In this document: positions 43,182 through 55,029 of the stretch, in pieces
Layout of the letters: each line of letters begins with the position of its first letter
How positions within the stretch are numbered: the stretch's first letter is position 1
From: Melastoma dodecandrum
Lineage: Eukaryota > Streptophyta > Magnoliopsida > Myrtales > Melastomataceae
Length of the DNA stretch: 64,000 bases
Assembly (NCBI GenBank): GCA_029817715.1
Contig: JARUPY010000395.1
Span: 620,001-684,000, forward strand
Direction of reading: 5' to 3'
The notes under the pieces: generated by a model
The model's input: only the letters and a program-made list of their open reading frames with translations
What the model was told of the DNA's origin: nothing
Database searches by the model: none
Made by a program: the position numbers and the translations under genes

Positions 43182-46035
43182 CTAGGACTTTAGTTCATCT
43201 TGGTGTTGCTGAGCAGAGACTTGAGTAGGGCGATTATCGAGCAGGGAGCCAATCGTGCTGATCCGATCTTTGAGATCGGCCTTGTAGCCCAAGAGTTCTT
43301 TAATTCTTATCTGCACTCGTGAAAGCTGGGAAGATAATTCACTCCGTTGCTCCTCAAGTAGTTTGATGTTAGCTGCTTCCTCCTCCTGAGCTTGGAGTCT
43401 TTGGGCAATCCTGGACGTAGTGTCGTCAAGCGCTTGAAAGTCTGCTTGGTAAGCTGTCCATTCGGTCCAGAATTGCGCCCGGAAGTCCTCACAAGCGGCC
43501 TGCATCTGGATGTTGGCCGCCGGGGAGCGTTCTACTTCATCGACCAGACCCTGAAGTTCCTTAAATTGAACTTCAGAAAACTTGTCGAGACGAAGGTCCC
43601 GATACGATCCACATTTCGCACCAGTTGGTCGTAAGCGCTGAGGCAGCCTGAGGTACCCTCTCTAGTAGGCACATTTGGTGATGGGGAGGAGAGAGGAATA
43701 GCTTCTGCCACAGTAGGTTGCGCAGCGTCATCAGGGTCGGCTCCCAAGGTACCAACCTTCTCTGGAACCGCAATTTCTGCCGTTGTCATTGGCGATGCAG
43801 TAACAGATGGGTTGACTTCAGGAGCACCTGTTTCTTCCGGCGTTGCAACCTCTGCATCAATGATGACAACATCCTCCTCCCCGAGTGTCGGGATTTGAGG
43901 ACTAGGAGGAGAAACACCCTGTGGATTAAGAAAACATACTAAATATTAGAAACAGACACAGGGCCATTCCCAAGGGACGAAAACGTTAATAGGGAGAGAC
44001 TGACCTCTTTCTCGGGCTCTGTCTAAGTCTCCGGCGTAGGAGAAGCTATAGGCACCAGAGCCATCATCTCTTGTCTAAAAAAGAAAGCCAAACATCATAA
44101 GAATCAGTAAGCGATCTTGCTTTTCAAAAAAAAAAAAGGAAAAGAAAGAGTATTACATACTTTAAGGGGGGACTCGTAGATTGAGTCAACAACAACCTTG
44201 GGGTCCCGGAGGAAACAGAACCAGACACTCGGGAGACCAGCTGAGTTTGCCACAGCAATTTGGATATCGGAGTATTCTCCGAGTCAGAAGATGACGAGGA
44301 TACGATCCCGCGCTTGCGCTTCCTATGCTTCCCCGAAGGCTGCCCTCGACTTTAGGCTTTTTGCCTTTAATAGCAGAAGGTTGTTGTCGCCGAGCCGAGC
44401 GACTAGCTTGGGGAAGAGGGCTCCTCTCAGGGGAAGAATCTCCAGAATATGTAATCACAACTGTAAAGATTAAGAGGAAGTATTCCAATACAGGGACATG
44501 AGACTCTTTTAGAACATATATAGCCACTTTTACCAATGATAAGCTTCTGACCAGACTTCAGCATCATGTCAGTAGACAGGTAAAGGTCTGGCTCAGCAGA
44601 AGTCTCAAAGAAAGTCATCCTTTCGCGAAGGGCTCTAAAGGTGAGCGCCCACTGAATGGAGAAAGCTTCAGTAGCATAAGCTGGAGTGCTCTCAAGGGGA
44701 AACTCCATACGCTGAAGCTCTGTCTTCTTCGATAAGAGGACCAAGGAGGCTTGGAAAGAATCCCTTGATAAAACGCAGCTATTCCTGATATGGATTGGGG
44801 CATTGAAAGTATCAGAAAAAAGGGACTGCAGAGCTTTGGATGAAGCCCAGTTGCCTTGCGCAGAGCTGGGGATTGTAGACTTCAAAACCGAAGCCTGACT
44901 CTGTGGCGCACACCAGGTCCCTACTGGTCAGACAGAGTCCCAATATATGCATGGTACAACCTTTCTTCGGCGCTTGAGAACAGGGTGGCCGGTAGGGAAC
45001 GTAGTCCAATTACGATCGATGTTCCCCTCGTCCAGTGTCGGCGATATGCCTCATATGCCCTGTCACCGAAGCATGCAACCACTGGCTCTTGTTGTAGCAG
45101 CAAGCCTCTAGCATATGTGTCCCATAGCAGCCGACCTTGATAGCACCAGAGGGCATCTGGTACCCTGTAAGTCCTGGCATCCATGTGCAAGCTCACAGAT
45201 GCACGAGCCAAAGAAGGCCACCAGCCGGATACTTGGGGAAGGGGCTCGTGCAGGAACTATTCCTATGCAAGCTCTGGCAGATAAGACCCAATAAGAAGGG
45301 CACCCAAGCTACCTTGCTGGAAGCATTACTCAGAAAGTTGGCAATTCCGTAAACCAACTTTGGCACCCTCTTGCCAGGAAAGCAGAATACATACTTGCTC
45401 AGCCACACACTGAAGAATTCCACTTCTTCAGCCTTTCCCCAAGCAGAATGAGGGCGGCCTTTGAGTAATTGGAGATGCCTTGTCGCTGTATCCAGAATCT
45501 GGAGCATCCCTGACGGATTATGATCGCTGTCCAAGGGGTAAAGGCGAACGGGAGTCCCAGCTACATAACTCTCCGTCAAGAAATAAACATCCTCCAATGT
45601 GATAGTCATTGGGCCTTCTGGAAAGTAAAAGCAGTTGACTGAGCTATTCTAAAAGGGGAGGAGACTGGCGCATACCCGCGGGTCACAGTGCTTTGCGACC
45701 AGAGAAAGCTTCAGGAAGGTCCAAATCCCGCAGACCTTCAGCTTGCTTTCTAACCTTTCTTGCCAACGGGAGAACCACTCTCGTACTAGGGTCTTCTCCA
45801 CAGAAGGGAAGCACAGGAAGCCACTCTTCTTCTCCCAGTCAAGTGGGTTGATGAAACCCTCTCGGCAGATAGGGATTTGGTACTCTGTGATCATATACTC
45901 GTGAGGAACAGGGTCCGAGAAGAGCGCGGAGTCAAGAATGGGACACAGGGTTAGGCCTTTGCCGTCTGGAGTCTGGACAACGCCGGAAGGGCCAGCGCGT
46001 TGCTGGTGCAACTGGAAATAAGCAAGGCTCGACAT
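43182..46035 (-). pseudogene. Antisense plant-mobile-domain ORF of the Tat element
   Basis: The likely start is ATG at 46,035 (MSSLAYF). Open stretches 46,035-45,652, 45,609-45,193, 45,211-44,921, 45,009-44,812 and 44,885-44,427 form one protein broken by a TAG at 45,649 and several frameshifts. Landmarks: VREWFSRWQERLE, KVCGIWTFLKLS, YFPEGPMTITLEDVYFL, WLSKYVFCFPG and YNPQLCARQLGFIQ, as in aminotransferase-like plant mobile domain proteins. A donor (ATTGGTAAAAG near 44,535) and an acceptor (TTTTTTAGACAAG near 44,078) suggest introns. A coiled-coil ORF (43,505-43,182) would be the tail. Antisense extra ORFs of this kind are reported for Tat elements; the function is unknown. Confidence 0.7.
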
Positions 46036-46204
46036 GATCGAAGAGAAGTTTTTTCCAAAGGAGAAGGCTAGGGTTTCGGGAAGAGCAAGTTTGCGAGGAC
46101 AAGAAAGGTAATACGTACGTCGCAAGTGAAAGGAGGGAAACGAAACGTTTTCCTTTTAAACCAGAAAGCAGACAACTGTGCTTAGGTGACAGAAGTCACC
46201 TCAG

Positions 46205-46221
46205 CAAAAAGGGTGGGCTTA
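46205..46221 (+). other. Polypurine tract of the Tat element
   Basis: CAAAAAGGGTGGGCTTA immediately precedes the 3' LTR. Confidence 0.7.
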
Positions 46222-47278
46222 TGTTGACACTACGGAATATCTTAGGCCTGTGCTAAGTCTACGAGCCTAGAAAAGCCCGACGTGGGATGCAGGCCTGAGC
46301 TAAGTCTACAGCTTGCGTCAACATGTTGGCACTACAGGATGTCTTGGGTCTGAGCTAAGTCTATGGCCTGAACACACGCTCACACGATGCCACACACACG
46401 ATCCCAACGCACAATTCATAAAATCAGAGGGATATTTTAAAACAAACTCCGAGATTCTTGGAGAGAAGTTAATATCGAGCCACGATCTGGAGGATCGTTG
46501 TGAGGACGTGTGAAGCGTGTAGGACAAGTAAAATTCAGTATAAAAGAAACATATACCCCTTAGGAAAAAACACGATCAATCAGCCAAACACAGATTTGCA
46601 TTGCTCGTCACCCTTAGATTTTTGTAGAAACCTCGGCCTGGGTTATTTGGTCAGTACCTTCAACACCAGAGTGAGCAACCGTAGCTCTGGTGATCACCCT
46701 CCGCCAGCCCTTCCACCGTCCCGGCGAGCAACCGTAACGGGGACAACAACCCTCCGCCAGCACTTCCATCGTCCCGGCGAGCAACCGTAACCGGGGCAAC
46801 AACCCTTCGCCAGCACTTCCACCGTCCCGGCGTGCAACCGTAACTGGGGCAACAACCCTCCGCCAGTACTTCCACCGTCCCGGCGAGCAACCGTAACCGG
46901 GGCAACAACCCTCCGCTAGCACTTCCACTGTCCCGGCGAGCAACCGTAACCGAGGCAACAACCCTCCGCTAGTATTTCTACCGTCACACAAGTCTACGGC
47001 GCAGTGCACTGTAGTAAGTCTACGGCGTCATCAGCAAGTCTACGACGTCAGCAGTGAGTCTACGACGTCAGCAGCGAGTCTACAACGCCTACGTCAACCG
47101 TTTCACCCCTCTTTTCGTTCATTTTTATGGCTGTAAGATTTTGATTTCTCTTCCGACACTCTGAATTTGTACAGTCATATTATTTATCATTGAAATTCAT
47201 CTTTCTAGCGACCACATACATTTCCCTGTGAGTCCAATTGCCAAATATTTCCGACGTGGTCCGTTTTCTACGCGAACA
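46222..47278 (+). repeat. 3' LTR of the Tat element (1,057 bp)
   Basis: It has about five copies of the 53-bp unit (46,700-46,985) but only about three of the 20-bp unit. Array copy numbers account for almost the whole 78-bp length difference from the 5' LTR. It is followed by ACGTC at 47,279-47,283. Confidence 0.92.
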
Positions 47279-48291
47279 ACGTCGACTATTGTACAACAAG
47301 TCTCGTCGAAGCCAGAGCACCCATCTTTGTCTTGTCTTGAGAGTCAAGAATTGTCCTTCCAAAAGAGAGGAATATTCCTTTGTATTAAGGATTATTAAAA
47401 AAAAATCACGGAATGGCATGCATCTAAGGAATATTCCTTAGTATTATTAAATCATGGGGATGGGGATCGTGAGCACCGAACCTAATAATTATACTGTGAT
47501 CCGATTCTCTTTCCATCTATGTTTCCGTGCAGCTTTGCCGGATATGCCCCCACTTCCATCACGCCATATACTTTATATGTATTGCTTTTGTCCGTTTTCA
47601 TGAAATTCCACAGTGGACATCTTATTTTATACATAAAGAAATTCATTATATTGAATCAATTGTCAATTGTATACTTTGCATAAAATGAGTTACAGAAGAA
47701 ATAAAAAAAGAAGACAAATTCCCAAATTGAGATCACTAGGTCGCTTAATTTTGTATAAAAATGTAGTGAATGTTGAATTACTTATTATCTTTACAGTGAT
47801 TTTTTAATCATTAAATTTCCACACACGTCAAAGAAAACCACGTCTTACAGTCCGTGGAATATTTTGGGGTTGTGGGTGAGTTGTAATAAGTAAAGTGAAG
47901 TCGGTCAAAGGCGTTACTTTAAACCTTTGAAAATGCATGGGGTCGAATCCCAAATTATCACCAAAAGTAGAGACTTGCCATATTGACGTCCTTCTCCATT
48001 TATTTGGGTAGTTGTCTTCTAAACTAGCACGTCGTTCTCCTATCCCCTCCACTTCATCCACCTCACACTTTCGACTGTTTCTTGTCTGCGTGTGTCGGAA
48101 AACTCTGGGTTCACATTTAGCAACTTAAACATCGAGACTGAGGGAATCTTTATTTCTAATTGTTGGCCAAAAGTATTACATTAGACCGACGCGACCATCA
48201 GGGGTTATCTTTGTTTTGACTCGATATTATGTTCATCGTTATATAAACCCATCCTTCATCGGTTAGTTTTCAAGCAACTCCTCGAAGTTCC

Positions 48292-49044
48292 ATGTCGTCC
48301 CTCCCCCCTCCTCCATCGATCGGACCGATGTTCCGCAGCTGCTGCCCATTCACCATCGATGCGGATAATAACCCCTTCCAAAACCGACCGGAAGACTTGA
48401 GTGGTATGATCCTTGCTGAACCAACTACTTTTACAACTATAGCATGCTTGCTAATCTACCCCCTGCTGGTTTACTTTTTCATACGTCAGAGCATACATGG
48501 TATCTCCTGTGCTCAGGTGATAACAGAGGCTCGGAAGCGGCGTCCTGGAAGCCGAAAAGGGAACCTCACCATGTCACACTCATGGGACTGCCCGTGTTTT
48601 GCTCGGAAACCATCTGGGTATTCTGCGAAGGGGACAACCAGGAGACTGATTGGATAATGATACAGTATGCCATGACCATATCCAACGTAAGTAATGGAAC
48701 TCAAGCTGAAAACATGGGAACATTTCGATTCTCAAAGGTCTAGCTGAGCTCTTCTATGTGCAGGAGACTGTCTCGATATGCAGAATCGGGAAAGCACCTC
48801 GTAATCATGTGGTTTGTCCAAATCTGGATGCCTTTTGCCATTCATTCGAAGTCCTTTCTTAGACGTTACTGTTTTCTTTATGGAACAGGCTGGTGATCCA
48901 TTCCCCTTCGGTGAGTTCCGTAACCACGCGAACAACTGTCCCTTCCTGACTGCCGTGAACCAGGAGGCCTCCCGCATCATCTCCGAAGGCGACTTCCTCG
49001 AGTTAGACGATCTCGAGGGACCTTCATTTCCTGCTGAGGACTAG
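48292..49044 (+). CDS. Truncated NAC-domain-like gene, copy P2 (four exons)
   Basis: Identical to copy P1, with exons 48,292-48,403, 48,517-48,686, 48,764-48,850 and 48,889-49,044 and a TATA box at 48,240-48,247. It lies about 1 kb downstream of the Tat 3' LTR, which carries its own TATA box, so LTR-driven transcription into it is possible. The doubts about the 38-nt intron 3 and the missing N-terminal NAC subdomains apply here too. Confidence 0.5.
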
Positions 49045-49169
49045 GGAACCAGTGAAGTTGATGCGCTGCCTGGCAGGGCTTTTACCGACACGAGATCTCA
49101 GTCCTAAAATCTGGGTTATCTTCTCTTTGTTATATGATCGATCGCAAGATGTAGTATGTTGTTGATCTC

Positions 49170-50095
49170 AAAATTGCAGGAGAAATAAAAATCCCAATAA
49201 ATCAGCAATCAACATTCGATCCTTGATCCCCTTCCAGACACTCTTTTTATCCCCAGACAGACGCACAAACAAAAGGAGGAAAACAGACACGATCTCATAG
49301 GATTCCAGGCCTAACCGCTGCCAATGCCAGCAAGGTCCCTTCAGTCCATCCTCAAGAACCACCATCTTCAGACGCTTCCTTCTGGTTCGTCCAATAGGCA
49401 TCTCGTCAAGGATAAATCGTTGCAACGGTGGCAAACCGACGCATCTCCTATCCCTCCTCTGGCGACTAATAACCCAGGATCCACCTCTTACAATCTCCGT
49501 CACCAGCGATTCCACTCGTCAATCACGACCAGGAGCCCAAGGAGCTCCCAACTCCAACCAGTACCATCTGCCTGGGCGACCACTTCGCTACGGAGAACAC
49601 CGTCTCCAGTGATTCCCCTTTATCCAGCAACAAGCAGCCCCAAGGCTCGTCTCCATCCTTAGCTGCCCTCGCCCCACTACCTGGCGCAACAAATCGCGGT
49701 GGAAACAAGCTCCCGACCACATCAGACATTCATCACGTTGAAGTTTCCGCTGCTACCAGCTCCGCGACGATCAGATGACACTGATCTACCGAAATCCGGC
49801 AACGGTGAGGGCCTACTTGATCACCCCGGCCTCAGCCTCATCCCGAGCACCTCCTCCTGCGCCCAGATCTGAAGAAGCCCTCTCCCCTTTTTACCTTGCC
49901 GTCACCAAAACCGACAGCAGCGAACCTGTCTTCTCCCGGTGTCTTCGGAATCGGCAGCGGCCAAACCCGTCTTCCCCAACACTCCCAGACCCAGCGGCAG
50001 CGACCCACTTCCTCCCGGATGTTCCCACAGCCCGGCAGCAACCAGATGGCGATGATCCTCCAGATCCGGCAGCGGCGATGGCTTACTTGACCACC
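49170..50095. repeat. Pro/Ser-rich segment (family Y), copy 2
   Basis: Matches 2,210-3,215, with a 4-bp deletion near 49,755 and a larger deletion near 50,028. Non-coding as far as I can tell. Confidence 0.6.
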
Positions 50096-51243
50096 TGTTG
50101 ACATGACAAAAATCTTGGGCTTAATTATAAGAAATCATAAGTCCAAGCCCACTTTTATGTGAGCTCGCCAGGGAAGTACTAAGTCTACAAAATACTGTCG
50201 ATGTTAAGTCTACGAGAGTCAAGTCTACGAGGGTCAAGCCTACGAGGGTCAAGTCTACGGGATTAAGTCTACGAGGGTCTAAGTCTACGAGGACCCACGT
50301 CTACGATGGTCAAGTCTACGAGGATCAGAAAAGATCTTGACTATGAGATTTTTGGGAAAAAGATTATGGGGCCACGTTCCCATTTAGAAAGATCTTTAGA
50401 AGGAAAAAATCTGAAGATTTGATTTAATTGATTTAATTTAAGAAAGAGAAGTGGTTAAGTTGGATAAAAGCCGTGATCAGATTTACCAAGATTTTAGGGA
50501 GTTGATTGAGAGGGACACGACCTTCAAAATATCCTAAGAACGTGTCAGACGTGCTAAGCATCCTGAACACCACGAGTCTCAATATAAAAGGGAGCGGACC
50601 CTCTTGGAAAAAATCACGATCAATCAGCCAAACATAAGCTTTGTATTGCTCGTCACCCTTAGTTTAGTAGATACCTCGGCCTGGGTTTATTGGGTCATCC
50701 TTCCAACAGCGAAGTGAGCAACCATAGCTCCGTTGATCAACCTTCCGCCAGCACTCCCATCGTCAAGGCGAGCAGCCGTAGTCTCGACACTCAACTTCCA
50801 CCATCACCTCCACCGCCGGGACGAGCAACCGTAGTTCCGACGATCATCCTCCACCTGCATCTCCGCCGCCAAGGTGTTCATCCAAGGCCTTAGCAACCGC
50901 ATCCGACCTTCGCCAGACTCTGCTTCACGGGGCGCAAATCTACAGCGCACTGTACCGAGTCTACAACGTCAGCAGTAACGTCAGCAGTCTACAGCGTCAG
51001 CAGCGACGTCAGCAGCGTCACCAGTCGCACCTCCAGCAGCAAGTCTACAGCGCCTCCATTATCCGTACCACCATTTTTCCTTCATTTTTTATGGCTGTAA
51101 GCGTTCGTTTACTTTTGTAAAACTTTGAATTTGTGACAGCCTTGTCCTTTATCATTGAAATTCCTCTTTCTGACGACCACATACAATTCCCTGTGAGTTC
51201 AAATGCCAAATATTTCCGACATGGTCTGTTTTTTACGCGAACA
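50096..51243 (+). mobile_element. Solo LTR related to the Tat element (1,148 bp)
   Basis: Starts TGTTGACA, ends TTACGCGAACA, and is flanked by CCACC at 50,091-50,095 and 51,244-51,248. P1 has a single CCACC at the same place (near 3,218). It shares CACGATCAATCAGCCAAACA, the TTTCCGACATGGTC end block and the TATAAAAG box with the Tat LTRs but differs in its middle. An upstream array of AAGTCTACGAGGGTC-like units (50,180-50,335) is private to it. No internal element sequence remains, as expected after LTR-LTR recombination. Confidence 0.92.
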
Positions 51244-51975
51244 CCACCCCAGTTTGAGTTCACCTTGGACGTTTCCCCTACGCCCAAATCTGCGGCCTCC
51301 GACGGCGCCTCCCTGTCCCGAACAGCAATTCTCTGTTGTTCGGCCATGCGAAAGAATAGTTAACTATTTTGCTTCCTTTCCATCTTCTTTCTCTATTGTT
51401 GTATCCGTCGTAATTTGTACGGATGGCTACGTCCATTACGAAATATCAACGTTGTTTCGTATTTTTTTTAGTATGAATCGTTTCCTACGATATAAAATTG
51501 CTTCTTACTTTTTTACTAACCGCTTTTGTACAGTTCAAAATTTAGACACATACTAAAGTATGAAATTACTTACAGGGTTCGAACTTTGGGTTGGTCTCCA
51601 CGTTTTGTTTCTCTTTTCCCTGTGTATGATATGCCCCCACTTCCATCACACCATATATTTTATGTGTATTGCTTTTGTCCTTTTCATGAAATTCCACAAT
51701 GTACATCTTATTTTACACATTAAAAGAAATCATGATATTGTAATCAATTGTCATATATAATGTTCCCCCACACACATTCAGTCCTCTCTCTAAATATTTA
51801 TTAGACTAAATCAATACATTAAGAATAAGATTTGTACCAATTCCCGACTATATTCAAAAAGTAAAATCATTAGTTAAGAAATTACTGATCTTATTTGTTT
51901 AAGTGGTTCTACATTTAATACTCTGACTATATTGTGAACTAATTGAGTTTGCCTCCCAAATGGGCCGAAAAACCA
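51244..51975. repeat. Segmental duplicate P2, right piece, ending in a half MITE
   Basis: Matches 3,218-3,790 with several per cent divergence. It then joins a partial short hairpin (about 51,832) and only the left arm of the foldback MITE (51,868-51,975). Confidence 0.8.
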
Positions 51976-52400
51976 AACAACTCCTCAAAATTCATTATAT
52001 AAACCCTTCATCGGTTAGTTTTCAGGCAACTCCTCAAAATTCCCTCTTGTCCCTCCTCCCCACCATCGATCGACCGATGTTCCGCAGTTGCCCTTTCACC
52101 TTCGATGCCGATAATAATCCCTTCCAAAACCGACCGGAAGACTTGAGTGGTATGATCCCGCAACGGCGAGGGCTTACTTGACCACCCCAGTTCGAGTTCA
52201 CCTTGGAAGTTTCCTCCTAGCCCAAATCTGCGGCCTCCGACGACATTGCCCTCTCCAACTGTGACCCCAATGTCGCCTCTCTGTCCCGAACAGCAAACCC
52301 CCTCCACATGCGATGACGAATCCCCCGGCTTCTCGATGCCCTCGTCCTGGGACAGAAGGCAAGTCTTCTTTTCCGTTTAATTGTTTTGGAGTTAATCCCA
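51976..52400 (+). pseudogene. NAC-like promoter and exon 1 fragment fused to family Y
   Basis: CATTATATAAACCC and the leader are followed by ATG near 52,078 (MFRSCPFTFDADNN...) up to GACTTGAGTGGTATGATCC. Sequence then switches to the family Y text GGCTTACTTGACCACCCC. Exons 2-4 are missing. This is a chimeric scrap showing that the module recombines repeatedly. Confidence 0.65.
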
Positions 52401-54060
52401 ACTCTCTGTTATTGTTTTATATAATATGATTATGATCATCATTATATTGTCTATTCTCTGTCAATGTAAGTAAAAATCTCAACCGACCGTATATAGACTG
52501 GAAATTGTACGGGAACTTCCTTAAGTTCTCTCCCTAAGAGTGCAAGGGACATCCTTTATATAGGAATTGAGGTATCCTTGAGCGCTTTCTCTTTTCGAAG
52601 TGGGACAAATTGCATGTGGGCTTCATGCTATATTAGGCTGGCGATTGAATTGGGCTACAGTATGGACCAGACTATTAATGGGCCGGCAAATGGACTAGGT
52701 CATAAAATATATTATGGCTTGGGCATATAAAACCCATTAATTTCACACTAAAAGCTTAGGCGTAAAATATATTATCATGTTGCCTTATAATATAAAGACA
52801 ATTAATCATATTTAGCCGATGTAACATATGGTTTGGGCTGAAAGACATATTTCGACATTAATAAAATTTAATGTCTACAAATGCATCTACTTTAATTTGT
52901 ATCTCGTATGCATGATGTCATCCGAGACATCATCGACATGCTACCCAATCCTGGGTAGCTTTGTTCCGGGGAAAAGGAAAACAACGGAGGCCCGCTCGGA
53001 CAGACGGCTCCCATCCTGATGGTTTGAATCGACGATAGAACACCGCATGCAACTTGATGGAGTAAAGGAACGAATTGGATGAATTGCAGACGTACGGACC
53101 AGGGTTTGTTGGTTCGGAATCGAGTTACTGAAGTCCGATTGTGCCGTATAGCAAATAGAAACATGGGATTTCCAAGATTTGCTGAAGGCATGCTGGAACT
53201 TGGCGACATCATTGTCTAGGTAGACTGGAGGAACAAAAGACGAAGAAGAGGAGGACTCAGAAGCCATGAGAGTCGTAAGAATGAGGGTTTCTGGGAATAT
53301 GAAAAGACAAGAAAGACAAGGATTTCTGAGTCCCTGAGTGGAAAACCACAACCTCTCAAGGATTTTATATGCCAGAAACCGACAAAGGTTAGGACCGAAA
53401 GGAGATGTCGCTTGACAACCAAGCCCCAACAAAGATGCCACTTCGATTATGGGGCGGGCGACATCCAAAGCATCGCTTCACTTGGAAACCGATGACGATT
53501 CAATTGTCATAGGTGGGTAAGCAAAAATGTTCATAATAAATAGACATTTATTTTCATTCAAGTGCAAAAGTTACATGGGATTGTTTGATAGTAAGTGTAT
53601 ACGAAACAAAAACAGAAATAATCCAGTAGATGATGTTTCCGTTCATCAGGAAATGGCTCTATTGGAGGTATCACAAACGCTTTACGTTCTTCAAGGGTTT
53701 ATCCCCAAAAATGAGCACGCACCCGGTTCTTCCCCTCAACGAAGAAGGTCCTCGGCTGCGAAAGACGACATCGCATGAGAAAGCCCCTGGCTTCCAAGAT
53801 GCCGGAAGGAACTTCACGCGATGCCATGGAGTTGAAAACCCGGTGACTCGGGTCATCTTCCCTTCTAGATGGAACCACCATGTAGTTGGAGACCACCCTC
53901 ATAAGGTGATGGGTATAAGCTCCCAAACAAGCTAAGGTGATGGGCATAGGTTCCGGACGGAATATGAAAAGAATATCAAAAGAAAGGGTAAGGGCTTCAT
54001 GGCTTGGCTTTTTTCAAGAAACGGTGGCTTGTGAGTTAGGAGACAATCCGAACGCCGCTA
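52401..54060. other. Unassigned stretch with minus-strand frames
   Basis: A minus-strand frame from ATG 53,267 down to 52,941 begins MASESSSSSSFVPP and then VYLDNDVAKFQHAF. I do not recognise it. A TATAAATAG on the minus strand near 54,060 precedes further minus-strand frames (53,947-53,671). These may be parts of one broken minus-strand element. The sequence appears nowhere else in the window. Confidence 0.3.
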
Positions 54061-54230
54061 TTTATAGCGAGGTCATGAAGGGTAAAAGAATTCTGACGAA
54101 AGATATCATGATAGAGATTTCGGGGATCGCAACAGTTATCCCGGGGATCTCAACCGATATTTTTCAGAGATATTAATGGTCAATGATTTATTACTCACCT
54201 GCACACGTTACGGCTACAGGGGAATGATTA
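54061..54230. repeat. Module piece (post-DGP2 segment), unit C side
   Basis: Resembles 7,715-7,865 (GACGAAA..., ATTTCGCAACAGTTAT..., ACACGTTACGGCTACAGGGG, ATTACTTGGTC). It is separated from the rest of unit C by about 0.75 kb of other sequence. Confidence 0.65.
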
Positions 54231-54974
54231 CTTGGTCTTTTTCAACGCAAGACATATAACTCAGTTCACCTTGAGGGGGACTTATATGTTTAGCAACAGA
54301 AATTCTTGGCCACAGATCTCAAACTTCATCTGTGGATCGACGGTCTAGATTGCTGGCCCAAAGATGGAAATCCAATAAGGAGGTGACTACAAATAGACAC
54401 CAGGCGAAGGCTTGCTAGGCGAAGAGATCAACAAGCGACGGAATTACCAGGCAAAAGCGACAACAGGACGGCGAAGCGACAAACGACAGTCACACTGGGG
54501 AATGAGAAAACTCTACGGCAAAGGCCAATGGGCGACACGGTCGATCAGTCAACTGTTATGGAAGGCTCCAGAAGATCTCAAGATTCGGAATGAGATTGTT
54601 GCCAAGTTTACTTATATGGGAAGGAGATATTCTATAAAGACTGGCTGCAAAGGAAGCGTAATATATGTATAGTATTACATTACCGTATATACATAGATCT
54701 AACTTAGTATAAAGACTTGTTTTTAAGCATTATGCACACACCTCTCTAATAGACATATATTGTCAATTTATTATCCTTTTAAGCATTCCAACGTTCAAGC
54801 TCTCTTTGTGCTCCTGCGTTCCTACTCACTCTCGAAGGCATTGTCGATGGCAACCGTAAGTACTTCAGCTTAAGGTTCGTCCGTTGTTTTCTCCTCTTCT
54901 TTACTTTCATTTCATATGGCAACCACATATTCAACGATCGTCAGAGCACCAGTTGACCCGCAGTGTCAAAAGTT
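54231..54974. other. Possible LTR-like insertion in unit C
   Basis: Sequence unlike the rest of the window, with a TATAAAG near 54,710 and a leader-like CT-rich part. It interrupts the module between its post-DGP2 segment and its DGP2 fragment, as an inserted LTR would. I could not define terminal repeats or a target duplication. Confidence 0.25.
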
Positions 54975-55029
54975 TTCGGAGCGAACAGTGCTGGACAAGA
55001 TGGACCTTGCTAACTGTTCTCAGACCAAG
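54975..55029 (+). pseudogene. Captured DGP2 exon 2 end, unit C
   Basis: GTGCTGGACAAGATGGACC... to ...CTCAGACCAAG matches DGP2 60,790-60,841 with few changes. Similarity stops exactly at the donor site of DGP2 intron 2, where AGCTGATC replaces GTTTGG. This part of exon 2 is deleted in units A and B. Confidence 0.75.

Larger units (their letters stand above)
34472..47278 (+). mobile_element. Tat-lineage Ty3/Gypsy retrotransposon, 12,807 bp
   Basis: LTRs at 34,472-35,450 and 46,222-47,278 start TGTTGACA and end GCGAACA. Flanks are ACGTA and ACGTC; the empty paralogue near 331 reads GGACGTCGAC, so the duplication is ACGTC with one later change. Inside: primer site, gag, protease, RT, degenerate RNase H, archaeal-type RNase H, integrase, a 3-kb antisense ORF region, and a purine tract. 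The dual RNase H and extra antisense ORF are hallmarks of the plant Tat lineage. Many stops and frameshifts are present, and the LTRs differ by roughly 5% outside the arrays. Confidence 0.92.
47279..50095. repeat. Segmental duplicate P2, middle piece
   Basis: Continues P1 from 331 to about 3,215. It is identical in my reading from about 47,500 to 49,550 and diverged outside that range. It ends at CCACC, the left target duplication of the solo LTR. Confidence 0.9.

Noticed and set aside
44198..45352. Plus-strand ORFs in the 3' part of the Tat element
   Set aside because: They are complementary to the antisense plant-mobile-domain frame, which carries the recognisable motifs.
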